A stretch of DNA of 64,000 nucleotides from Hermatobates lingyangjiaoensis (Eukaryota; Arthropoda; Insecta; Hemiptera; Hermatobatidae): assembly GCA_026182355.1 (NCBI GenBank), contig JAPFBL010000381.1, positions 216,001 to 280,000 on the forward strand, written 5' to 3'. The position numbers were made by a program, and so were the translations under genes. The number at the start of each line of letters is the position of its first letter. The stretch's first letter is position 1. This document shows, one piece after another, positions 23,420 to 36,665 of the stretch. The notes beneath the pieces are model-generated. The model was not told the DNA's origin and searched no databases. It worked only from the letters and a program-made list of their open reading frames with translations.

Positions 23420-23631
23420 GTGGACTATTTAAAATAACTGAAAATGAAATCACCTGCTGAAAAAATTAACTCGCTAATAAATTCTGTGGTTTCACCAATT
23501 GATCGACAACCAATTCTTTTAAGAAAAGTTGAACCCGGCACGGCTAGAAGCCTTCGATGGTCAAAAGATGATGTTAATAAGTCGCTACAAGAAAATAAAT
23601 CTCATTTGGAAACTGAAATGGATGAAAACAG
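23420..23631 (+). CDS. POM121-like: Nucleoporin exon with start codon (residues 1-63)
   Basis: The acceptor TCCTTTAAG ends at 23419. An in-frame TAA at 23435-23437 precedes ATG at 23444, so this ATG is the first possible start in the exon. The segment begins MKSPAEKINSLINSVV and includes LLRKVEPGTARSLRWSKDD. The donor is AACAG|GTTATC at 23632, leaving two bases (AG). Confidence 0.8.
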
Positions 23632-26600
23632 GTTATCTATTATTATTATTATTATTTAGAATTATTTATTATTGTTGAAATTGTTCCCATTATTGATAAC
23701 GTAACTAGAACTAATTTTAAGTTGCAAATCATATTATAAAGAACCCATTAAAGTTATGCATAAAATTTAAAATTAAATGTCATCATCGGCATTTTTTAGT
23801 TGTTAGTTTTTAAATTTATGATAGATTATTGACCCATTTTCATTAATAATCAAACATTCAAAATAATTTCTTCATATTCCTTCAAAAGATAAGAAATTAT
23901 ACTGCAACACAGAAACAAGCATACAGCATTAAGCGTGTTATATGTAGAACATTTCAGATAGAAATGTTTAAAATACAATTCCACGGATTTACATGTTTTG
24001 AAGTCTCATCGTGTTCAGTTTGATGCTCTTTTTGACTTTTTTTTTTTTTTTTTTTGATAATTAGTGTTTAGGTGGATACTCAAAAGCGAAATCATGTTTT
24101 ATTTTGTAACAGACAAGGTCAGTTTTACATAACAAATTGTAACTTGTGTTAGAATCTGAAAGATTGTAAATCCTAAAATGGAACGCATAAATAATTCCTT
24201 ACAGTTTATAATTTGCATAGTTTTTTTTTTTACTTTTCATAGAAAGTAAAGTTGCACCATGATACATTTGGTGAAAAAAATTTTTTTTCATTAAACCACA
24301 GTCTATAAAATGTTAATATTAGTGTGCTATGATAAAAATATAGCCCTATAAATGTAAAATTTGACATTATATTTGTCAGTATATGTAAAATTTTTCACAT
24401 TTTAACGACATTGTGGGATTAATAATGATTATTTCAAATATTTCATTCCCAAATTGTCATACTTTCCTTCGTATGAAGGATGTTCATAGGAATGCCGTTA
24501 ACAATAATTTTAATTTACCCGTTAAGTGGATAGACCATCTTTTTTTTTTGTGATTTGAATTATGCGTTTTTGTTTTGAAAAATCTTTGGTTTTCTTTGTT
24601 GTCAACTGTATATGTCAATTGGGTTTTTGACTCTGACGTAGTTCGCTTATTGTGCTTGAAGGATCTTAGTTTCCCCCCCCCCCCCCCCATTTCACTTGTG
24701 GTTTCATCATCAATATCTATGCGAGCACTGTAATAGGATGAAAGTCTATGAAAATAAATATTTGTAGGATTTTCTGGACTTTTTGAAGGTCCAGAGATTC
24801 TATCGTAGGGCAGTCAGTTATTATGTGGTATTTACTCATTGTAGGGTAAAAAGCTAATGAAATCGAAGTGTGGAGACCATTTCATTAGCTTTTTACCTTA
24901 CAATGAGGGGTTCGATCCTCACCTGGTCCTCGATTTATTCATGCGGGAGGTGAATAAATCTGAGCACGTCGTCCCTCGGAGAAGAACGTTAAACTGTCGG
25001 TCCCTTACACTGTACGATGTCAAGTACTCGTTAAACATCCCCTACTCTAAATACACTTGAGTTAGGCAAAATTTAGTACTCCCACTGTAGAATCAATCTT
25101 CATTGTGTGGTATCACAAAGGGCCAATGCTCGGCCTAAGTGTGTTCCCTTGTGGAACTGCCACTGCAACCTAACCTGACCTACCTTACAATGAGGTTCAC
25201 AGATTATCAACAGCCAGTGAGATGAGAGACTTTGGGGGGGGGGGGGAGGGGGGGCAAATCCCCCCCCCCCCCAGGGCAGCCAAAATAGTTGTACGCCACT
25301 GTTCACAATTAAAACATTTAATTTCACTGACGAGTTTATATTTTTCTTGAAATCCATATCAAACCATAGTTTGATTTATTGTAATTTGTATAATCTGGTG
25401 TTTGACAGATGTTATTTCATGTTTGTTGTAGTTTTTTTTTTTGCAGTATTCTGAGAAGCCCAACTTGCAGAGCAGGTGACTTTTCTTTACAGTCCATGTC
25501 GAAAAGTGTGAGGGAAGCCATCCAGGTGAAGTCTCCACGACTGGAGCCTAGGTTTATTACAATGAAGATTGAATCTCCCTCTAGGCCTGTGTGAGTCTCT
25601 GATGCATTAAACACTACAGCACTCCACAACAGATATGAAACAACATATACATATCGACATCATATAGTATACAATACCAATATGATGCATGCATTGTAAT
25701 TCAGAATCTCCCTCTAGACCTGTGTGAGTCTCTGATGCATTAAACACTACAGCACTCCACAACAGAAATGAAACAACATATACATATCGACATCATATAG
25801 TATACAATACCAATATGATGCATGCATTGTAATTCAGAAACTCCCTCTAGGCCTGTGTGAGTCTCTGATACATTAAACACTACAACACTCCACAACAGAT
25901 ATGAAACAACATATACATATCGACATCATGTAGTATACAATACCAATTTGATGCATGCATTGTAATTCAGAAACTCCCTCTAGACCTGTGTGAGTCTCTC
26001 ACTACAACACTCCACAACAGATATGAAACAACATATACATATCGACATCATATAGTATACAATACCAATATGATGCATGCATTGTAATTCAGAATCTCCC
26101 TCTAGGCCTGTGTGAGTCTCTGATGCATTAAACACTACAGCACTCCACAACAGAAATGAAACAACATAAACATATCGACATCATATAGTATACAATACCA
26201 ATATGATGCATGTATTGTAATTCAGAATCTCCCTCTAGGCCTGTGTGAGTCTCTCATGGATTCAACACTACAACACTCCACAACAGATGTGAAACAACAT
26301 ATACATATCGACATCATATAGTATACAATACCAATATGATGCATGCATTATAATACATAATCTATATTATAACTTTTACTTCATCGAAATCATATAGTAT
26401 GCAATACCAATATGATGAATACATTATAATAGAGAATCTATATTATACATTTTACTTTATCGAAATCATATAGTATGCAATACCAATATGATGCATGCAT
26501 TATAATAGAGAATCTATATTTTACATTATAGAATAATGAATCAGCTGTCCTACTGGTCGGATTTGTTTGTAGTTGTTTACATTGACTTGGGCACTTTTCA

Positions 26601-29600
26601 TCTTTGAAAGTATGTTCAGTGAATTAATTTCAATACCTATTGTTATGATTTCTGTGTGACAGAAAGGGTCACGGGTAGTTTATTATATATATAAAGATAT
26701 AAAGATTTCACATAAACACGTGAAATAACAATCAATGATCAAACCACAATAAGAAATGGGAAAACAAGATTATTGGGTTTTTGACTCTGACGAAGACCGC
26801 TTGTTACGGTTGAAAGATCTTAGTCTTGTTTTCCCATTTCTTATTGTGTTTTGATCATTGATATATAAAGATATATATTTGTAAAAGTTGGGAGCAATCC
26901 TTCAATGCATGCTTTTAAAAACTTGATGTCTGTTTCCACTTTGTTCAATTTCGTCTTATATTTTTCCAAATTACGAAATTTTGTCTTTAATTCCGAGTTC
27001 AACATAAAAATTAAATCACAATTATTTTTTAATGTGGTGATTAAAAATATGTCCAATAATACATTAAAAAATTATGGTGATTTAATTTTTATGTCGAACT
27101 CGGAATTAAAGACAACATTTCGTAATTTGAAAAAAATATAAAACGAAATTGAACAAAGTGGAAACAGACATCCAGTTTTTAAATACATATTAATATTATA
27201 TATACACTTTTTCGTTGGAAATATGATCCAAAACGGACTATATATATATGATCCAACCACAATAAGAAAATGGGAAAACAAGACTAAGATCTTTCAACCG
27301 TAACAAGCGGTCTTCGTCAGAGTCAGAAACCCAACTGAACACTAGATGCAGAAAACATCATTGGTGAGGGGAATGTTCAAAGAGGAAGAAACCCCTCACC
27401 ATGATGTTTCTGCATTTTGTGTTTCAGTTGGGTTTCTGACTCTGACGAAGACCGCTTGTTACGGTTGAAAGATCTTAGTCTTGTTTTCCCATTTTCTTAA
27501 AAGTGGTTTGATCATTGGTTGTTATTTCATGTGTTTCTGTGAAATCTTGTTATTTCTTATATTATATTTATGTAAAAATATATTTTCTGTTTTTTTTACA
27601 GAAGCAATTCACCTCCTGAAGAAACTGGAGATCCCATTGTTAGTGTTTTGAGGAAATTGACCAGGAAAAGAATTAATCAACCGGTAATATGGAGTACTAA
27701 AATATAACCTGTATATCTGTAGTTACATGAACTGTTATACAGCTATACTTTACTTATAAGTATACTTATATAAAGTATTAGTTTGTAAATGTGTTTCTTT
27801 ACTTTGTGTGCTATCTATCTTCAATTTTGAACTGTAGTTATATAAATATTGATCAAAGTATCTACCGTGAAATAGAAACAAAATTAAAGTTTATCAGAAC
27901 TCGGTCAGTTTTTCAAGTTCAAATTAAACTCTCATTGCCAATGATTACTTTTTTATAAGCAGAAGTATAAAATTTTGAAACAGAAAAACTAAGTATTACA
28001 TGAAAGTTATTTTACTAAAAAAATAGTCTTTGGATTTTAACAACTGCCTAGTTTGAATGAACATGGGATACAGTATCACTCACTACCCGAAATTTGAGTT
28101 TGTAAGTGTGTTTCTTTCTCTGTGTGTTGCTTTTCTTCGTTTTTGTACTGATTTGCGTCCAGTCTGGATCGTTTTTTTCGAATTTTGAGTGATATATATA
28201 TATATACCCAATAAAATGAAACGATTCCACGAACTAAATAAACTATATTGTCTAAAAGAATATGCAGAAACGAGATAGAAACTCACTACTATATTTCGAT
28301 GGCCTCGTCATCAGGAAGATAGAAACGAGTCTCTCCACAGGTAGCCAACCACTCATGTTTCTGTTTCATTTCTGTGTTCTTTTTGTCAATATAGTTTTTA
28401 TATATGTGGATATAACTTCTTGACCACTGATTTTTCATGTTCACAGAAGGGGTTCTTGTGGATTTTGGTCATAAAAATTCAACTGCTGATTATATGCCGA
28501 CGTTTCACCAAAAGTTGTTTAGCATTTTCAAGGCTTGTTTTTAACACGGAAATCCTATTTAACACGTATAAATAGTGTTTCCTCAAAAAAACAACCCTTG
28601 AAAATGCCAAACAACTTTTGGCGAAACGTAGGCATATAATCAGGAGTTGAATTTTTATGACCAAAATCCTCAAGAACCCCTTCTGTGAATTTTGTATATA
28701 TATATAAATTAATAATGAACAAGGAAAGATAAATTAATTTGGAAAGAAAATAAAAAAATACAATGCAGTTAACGTAAAATAAAAGTGTTGTAAGTTAATA
28801 AGAATCAATGATCAAACCACAATAAGAAATGGGAAAACAAGACTAAGATCTTTCAACCGTAACAAGCGGTCTTCGTCAGAGTCAAAAACCCAACTGACCC
28901 TGTTGGGTTTTTCAGTTGGGTTTTTGACTCTGACGAAGACCGCTTGTTACGGTTGAAAGATCTTAGTCTTGTTTTCCCATTTCTTATTGTGGTTTGATCA
29001 TTGATTGTTATTTCACGTGTTTATGTGAAAGCTTTTTAAAGTTAATAAGAAGTAATAGAGAATTTTATGGCTAATATTTTGGTCGTAAAATCATTCTGCC
29101 GTTTCTAAATGTATTACTATAGTTTCGGCATGTTTTATACATGTATATTGTTTTTTTCTGGTTGTGTGTATGTATGTGAGTAACTCATATGAAGCAAATA
29201 ATGTTTTCTTCAGACTCCCGACCCGTGTTCATCTTCAGCTGAAGAGTCGGACAGCAAGCGGCAAAGACTTCCAAGGCATGACTTGAGCGCTTCACTCCTT
29301 GAGTCCCAGCTAACTCCGTCAGTAAACTTTCTTTTTTTTATTGTTTAAACTGATTCCCTAGCGGGTTGATAACGTCAGCTGTTTACTCGCTGATTCTACA
29401 GATTCTATATTGGGAATCCTAAATTTTTGCTTAAATCAAGTTCATTTTGGAGTAAAGATCTTTAACGAATAGCTGATATTGTATAGGCTCGGGACCGACG
29501 GCTTAATAATCCTCTATAATAGACGGTGTACTCAGATTTATTCACCTGCATGAATAAATCCGAGTGTCAGATGGGGATCGAACCCAAGGACTACCAGCCC

Positions 29601-32389
29601 AGAAGTTAACCAATGAGCTAAACTGACTGGCCGACCCCTACTAGGTCCCTAATAAATCCGAGGGTCAGATGGGGATCGAACCCAAGGACTACCAGCCCAG
29701 AAGTTAACCAATGAGCTAACCTGACTGGCCGACCCCTACTAGGTCCCTAATAAATCCGAGGGTCAGATGGGGATCGAACCCAAGGACTACCAGCCAAGAA
29801 GTTAACCAATGAGCTAACCTGACTGGCCGACCCCTACTAGGTCCCTAATAAATCCGAGGGTCAGATGGGGATCGAACCCAAGGACTACCAGCCCAGAAGT
29901 TAACCAATGAGCTAACCTGACTGGCCGACCCCTACTAGGTCCCTAATAAATCCGAGGGTCAGATGGGGATCGAACCCAAGGACTACCAGCCCAGAAGTTA
30001 ACCAATGAGCTAATCTGACTGGCCGACCCCTACTAGGTCCCTAATAAATCCGAGGGTCAGATGGGGATCGAACCCAAGGACTACCAGCCCAGAAGTAAAC
30101 CAATGAGCTAACCTGACTGGCCGACCCCTACTAGGTCTACAGGACTGCCGTAGGATCCGTGAGGATTCGATCGTCCCCTGCGAAGGGGAAAATTGCCCCA
30201 TTACCCGGGCAGAACCCACTCCTCAGAGGTGGACACCAGTTGGAGAAACACTTACCAATATGTGTTTCCCACCCACTGGTAGGGGCCGGGGTGTAGCTAC
30301 CTCTAGTTTTAAAAAAAAACTGAAGATGTTTTATAGAGGCTTAACAACAGCGAGCATGGCAATTAGGAATAACCTTCAGAAGAAGTCAACACTTCAAAGA
30401 ACCAACATAGTGTACGAGTATCAATGTAACACAGGGAACTGTGAGTCCCTACAATCTCATTGTAGGGTAAAAATCTAATGAAATGGTCTCCACATATAAA
30501 AATTTTAATGATATAAACAACGCGTTTCGAACACGTAGTGTTCTTCCTCAGGCATTAACTAAAAAATACAATGACACCAGAGAGTTATCTATAGTACAAA
30601 GTAAATAAGTACAAAAATTAATATAAAATAAAATAAGGCAGAAAGTACGAACCTAAGAATGAGTGCCTCTGATAATAAGACTGACTGGTAATGGAATGGA
30701 CATGGGTGGGGGTATAGGGTACATCTGTTTCTTATTAGAAGGCAGGTACATTTTTTTTTCTCTTAAAAGTTAGGCTGAGCCTTTACATTTTCTTTTAGAC
30801 TAAGTTTAGGAAACATATTGAAAAAATAACACACAGAGCTATAACGAAATATAAACCAAATATATGTATAAGGAGAAAGTAGAACGTTTTTTTTTATTTT
30901 TATATAAATAAATTAAGAAAAGTTGTACATTTGGGAATTTGCTCATTGAGATAAGTAGAAGAATTATCGTGCACTAGTTTGTTGATTTCATAGCCTTCTA
31001 AAATATTAGTTTTTGTACTTATTTACTTTGTACTATAGATAACTCTCTGGTGTCATTGTATTTTTTAGTTAATGCCTGAGGAAGAACACTACGTTCGAAA
31101 CGCGTTGTTTATATCATTAAAATGTTTATATGTGGAGACCATTTCATTAGATTTTTACCCTACAATGAGTAAATACCACATAATAACTGATTGCACTACA
31201 TTAGAATCCCTACAATCTACATATGTTGGTTCTACTACTACTACATTATCGAGAAGGTTGACAATGCACCTCACTTCAGGTCGACCCAAGGAACATACTT
31301 TAACTGCCCATGGCATTAAGTTATCTAAAGAAATGCTAATTAACAACACAAGGATCCTGCAACAGGAAAACGACCAAACAAGATTACGCACAATTGAAGC
31401 ATTATTTATTATAGAGAAACAACCTGTCTTGAACAAGCAAGGTGAAGTGTTTAGTCGAATTTTAAAATTATACGAAGGAAAGATGAAAAGCCAGAAATGT
31501 GATGAGATTGCCTGCCCTCTGTGATTTGCACAAGGAACTCTACACTCGGTAACCATTGCCTGTGTATAACCTCTCCTTGTCATCTAACCATTTCCAGTTA
31601 TCACAAAAATTAGGGCGTTGAATGTAATATGTAATGTAATATGTAATATGTTGAATCTTAACTAAACTATACATAACTAAATATAACTTAGTTATGTATA
31701 GTTTAGTTAAGATTTTGTACAACTGTAATCCTTGATAATGGTCAGTGAGGACCGAAACATGTCGGGCTATGTAAATAAAGACTTTGGTCAACTAATCTAT
31801 CTTGTACCACAGAAATGGAGAAAGTGTATTAGAGAAATCAAGAGATTCAGTAGAAAAGTTGTGAAATTAAAAATATGCATACAATTTAACAAGACATGCA
31901 TAAACGAAGGTCTGCTCCCGAAATATACGAATTATATATATATACGAGTATATATATACTGATGTAGCTTCTCGACCACTGATTTATCCAGATTCAGAGC
32001 AAGGGTTCTCCATTACATTTGTTATTCCCGTAGGATACTGATGTAAATAGGGTTTTCCTCACAAAAAAGCCTTGATAATGCCAAACAACCTTTGGCGAAA
32101 CGTCGGCAGATATTAACTAGCTGAATTTTTTATTGACCAAAATCCTCGAGAACCCTTGCTCTGAATCTGTATATATATATGAATAATAATCAAAATAACA
32201 CTTGATATAATAGATGGATTAATTTACCACAATGAAAACAATTTTTTAAAAGAATGCTCTAAGGCCTTTCGTTAATACATCTTCGGAGAGAAAGTTCACT
32301 TCAGCAAGTGAACTTGCTCTCCGAAGATGTATTAACGAAAGGCCTTAGAGCATTCTTTTAAAAAATTGTTTTCATTGTGGTAAATTAAT

Positions 32390-32423
<34 letters not shown>

Positions 32424-35144
32424 CAGATTCATTCTGGGGTAAAATGGATAAACCAACAAAAGTCTCCACACAAATGAAGTTTTATTCAACGCGTTTCGAA
32501 CACTTTGTGTTCATCATCAGGAATACACTATAATACAAATTATATCTAATTAGTTACAAAAATTAGAGTGAAATAATAAAATTCAATTAAGAGAATTCAA
32601 GACATACCCAAGGATGTGGTACTGACGGGTTGGTCCAGTGAAAACAACTAGTAGGAAACAGATCCGTTGCGAAAGAGTGGGGATAGGCATTTAGGAGATA
32701 AGGTGACAAAGGCGTCGGGAATGCTTGAAAACCGTTAACTGAAATACAGAAGGACAGAACCACTAATTTAGAGGAAAGAAACTTTTTTTTTATTTATTTA
32801 TTTTTTAATTTATTCTTTGTGATTCTAGGAACAGTTTAAGAAATTTTTGGACACCCTGGAATTTGATCATTAAAAGACATAGAGAGGCAAAAGGATTATT
32901 AATGACGGCTTTGTTTATTATCAAATGCTTCCAAATTACAAATTTCTTTAAAATTTCTCTATTCGCATGTAGGCTGGTAAGGTTCAAGTTTGGATCAAAG
33001 CAGTGATTTTGTGTGACAAGGTGTTTCGCAAAATGTGAAAAAAATTCTTTGTTATTCTTATTGTCATTGACAATAATTTTTTATTTTTTAATAATTTTGG
33101 CACTTAATTTTTTTTATGTTTAAAAATCTATATCAAATGTTTGGACTATATAAGAATGTTTGTTTTCATGGATTGATAACTAGAAGTAGCAATAATAGTT
33201 GTTGTAAATCACATTCAATGAATGCTTATTATTAACTGTTGGTATAATTTCTTAACACTGAGTGACTCAAGGGGTCACGGGTCATCTAGTGTAAATATAT
33301 AAGCGTGACTAGTGTGTGTTGTATTGTTTGTGTTTTGTTTCAGGCTCAATAGTAAAAGAGAAATGTCAGATAGTGCTGGTAATGACATAACGAAAAGACA
33401 TTGCAGCGGAAAGACCAGATCAGATGAGATAAATAGTTCTCTCAGCTCCAGTGTTGCCATCATACCGCCACATCATAGAAAAAGATCAAGTAAAGTATTT
33501 ATATTGAATCAGTTCATCATAACTTGGTGGTCGCTAAAAAAAAAAAAAACAAAAAATCTCTCTTTCAATGTCTGTACTTTATAAATAAGACTTTAAATTA
33601 CACAAAACACGACTTTTATGTCATTGTTTTGTGTAATTTAAAGTTTTATAGTCCGTGTGGACTGTTTCTTCACACGGAGTGGATGCGACTCAAACAGATA
33701 AGGGGACTTCTTAATGTTATCACATGACTTTATTCTCTTCTACCCGAGGGAAAACAGCGCTAAAAGAACATCAATCTAGACTTCAACAACACCTCGTGAT
33801 AACAGTACACATAAACATACGTCCTGCCTCAACAACAGGCTGCAGGCGACAGAGACAAATATCCTTACAATAATCGACCATTCCCCCTCCAACACTACAG
33901 CAGACCTACTACTTGTGAATCAGATCCTGTATAATTATTTAATTGTGTATTATTAAATAATTAAAAAAAAAGAATACTATTTAGCATGTAAAGGTAAAGA
34001 ACTTGAAAACAAAATAATAATAATAATCTGTTTTAATATTATATAGAAAATAAATACTAATATATTCTACTTTTCAGGAAAACGGAAAAGTAGAAAGATG
34101 CACGATAGCCTCACTTCACCTGACGTGAGTTGTCTTTTATTATTGTTATTGGTATTATTTTCAATTATTATGGTTTGTATTGTCTTATACTAGCAATTGT
34201 TTGCCCCATCTTTGACGGGTGTTTTACAAAAATTCAGATATGATATGTGTTATTCCAAAATATTACAAAGTATAGAATAGTAGAAAAAAAATCATTGGGG
34301 GGTTTATTAAATGAGAGAAATAAAGCTGTTAATTTGAAAGTGAACTAATAAGCAGTTATTGTGTAGTATTTCCTCATGGCGGGGAATTTCAAAAAAATAC
34401 GTCTCCACACAAAAGTGCTTTGTATGAAAAACAGATTTTATCATAATTCTTGAAATTCCCCATCATGAGTAAATACCACACTATAACCAGTGATGGGATT
34501 CACCGGGATTCAGCCGATTACAAAAACAATTAGGGGTAAAGTATTTTTGGGGCTGGAACAGATTAATGGCATTTTTTCAATTGATTTCAATGGGGGAAAA
34601 TTACTTTGAGATGCGAGTAAATTAACATACGAGCAAGGTTACGGAACGAATTAAACTCGTATCCCGAGGTATCACTGTATATATATTTTGTTCGAGACTC
34701 AACCGTCTCTGAACCAGTGTGCTTTTGGTTTCCCTCTCTTATCTCTTCTGAAGACGGTTTAAACCGAAAATTAGAGACTGTAAGTGTGTGCTTTTAATTT
34801 CTCTATGTTTGTTTTTCTACATTGAACTATATTTGTCCGTTTCGAATCGTATTTCCAACTCAAAAGTGTAGATATATATATATCTGTCATTCCATGTGCT
34901 GCAATGTAACAGATAACGGTTTTGTTGATTCGGTTTTAAAAGCAAGCCTTGAGTAAGCAAGTTTTTTGAATTTGTTATGATAATTGTAAAGTAGATTAGA
35001 CAAATTCCATTGTTTTTTGTTAGTTTATAGCCCTGAGGATGTCTTAAAATAAAGACGAAACGTTGGCGAAAAGGTATATTAACCCTGACCAAACTCCAAG
35101 AAGAAGAAAAAGTTTTTATTAGTAAATTGTGGTCAACAATACAA

Positions 35145-35182
<38 letters not shown>

Positions 35183-35463
35183 TCAAAACGAAGGAAACAC
35201 ACAGAAAGACACAGACATAACTCACATCGATACTTCGACCATCGTCGTCATCACGAGGTGCGAAGAGCGAAGAGTCCCGCAGGAAGGCAGGGCGGAGTTC
35301 AGTACCGCCCAGTCTTCCTGCGGGACTCTTCGCTCTTCGCACCTCCTGATGACGACGATGGTCGAAATATCGATGTGAGTTATGTCTGTGTCTTTCTGTG
35401 TGTTTCCTTCGTTTTGAATTTATTTTATTTTAAAAAAGTCCGCTGGACCGTTTCTTTTAATTG

Positions 35464-35513
<50 letters not shown>

Positions 35514-35818
35514 CACGAGTTCAAAATTCAAGAAGAGTAACACACAGAATAAGGAATCAACTCTGTTTCCTTATTCTGTGTGTTACTCTTCTTGAATTTT
35601 GAACTCGTATTGTGTCCAGTTTGGATCGTGTTTCGTTTTATTAAGTGATTATATATATATATATACTGGACATCGGCCAGTGGACGCATTTACGTCTCCG
35701 TTCCTTCATTCTTTCTCCTTTTATTTTGTTTCTTTCTACTCTCCTGAAGACGGCAAGACGCCGAAATTATCGAGATTCGTGAGTGTTCGTCCTTTTTCTT
35801 GTGTTCTCTAGTTGTAAC

Positions 35819-35852
<34 letters not shown>

Positions 35853-36108
35853 GGTGTGTTCTCTAATCGGGGTTCGGTCAATTTTCCAGGATAAAAAATC
35901 AAACTCTCGTTGCCAACGTTTCGGTTTTATTTAAAACCTTTTTCATAGGCCTACATTGACCGAACCCCGATGTAGGCCTATGAAAAAGGTTTTAAATAAA
36001 ACCGAAACGTTGGCAACGAGAGTTTGATTTTTTATCCTGGAAAATTGACCGAACCCCGATTAGAGAACACACCTATTCTATCAAACGGTCGATATATTAT
36101 TGAATCTG

Positions 36109-36154
<46 letters not shown>

Positions 36155-36604
36155 CTTTAAATTACACAAAGCACGACACAGAAAAAAGAATAGAGAGAAC
36201 ACTTACAAAATTCAATATTTCGAACTGTTGTTCGTCATCAGGAGTAGACTAGAAGAGAGGACGAAGTGAGAGAGATCTCCCCACGTCGAAGAACGGAGCG
36301 CGAAATATATATATATGATCAAACCACAATAAGAAAATGGGAAAACAAGACTAAGATCTTTCAACCGCAACAAGCGGTCTTCGTCAGAGTCAAAACCCAA
36401 CGTTTTGACTTTATATATATATATTTCATATTTTATATATATATATGGGTTTTCTTGCCGTTGTGTTTCCGGCCTGCTTGGTCGCCCATTCTCTTTTCTC
36501 CTGAAGATGGATCATCCGAAAATTTGAGTTTGTAAGTGTGTCTCTTTCTCTGTGTGTTGCTTTTCTTCGTTTTTGAGCTGATCGTTTCTTTCGAATTTTG
36601 AGTG

Positions 36605-36665
<61 letters not shown>

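Noticed and set aside
25150..25190. AACCTAACCTGACCTACC as an interstitial telomere repeat (TTAGG type)
   Set aside because: Only two imperfect units; too short to separate from chance.
34817..35092. 91-codon minus-strand frame
   Set aside because: It spans parts of families D and K and shows no domain beyond PLE-like leader fragments.
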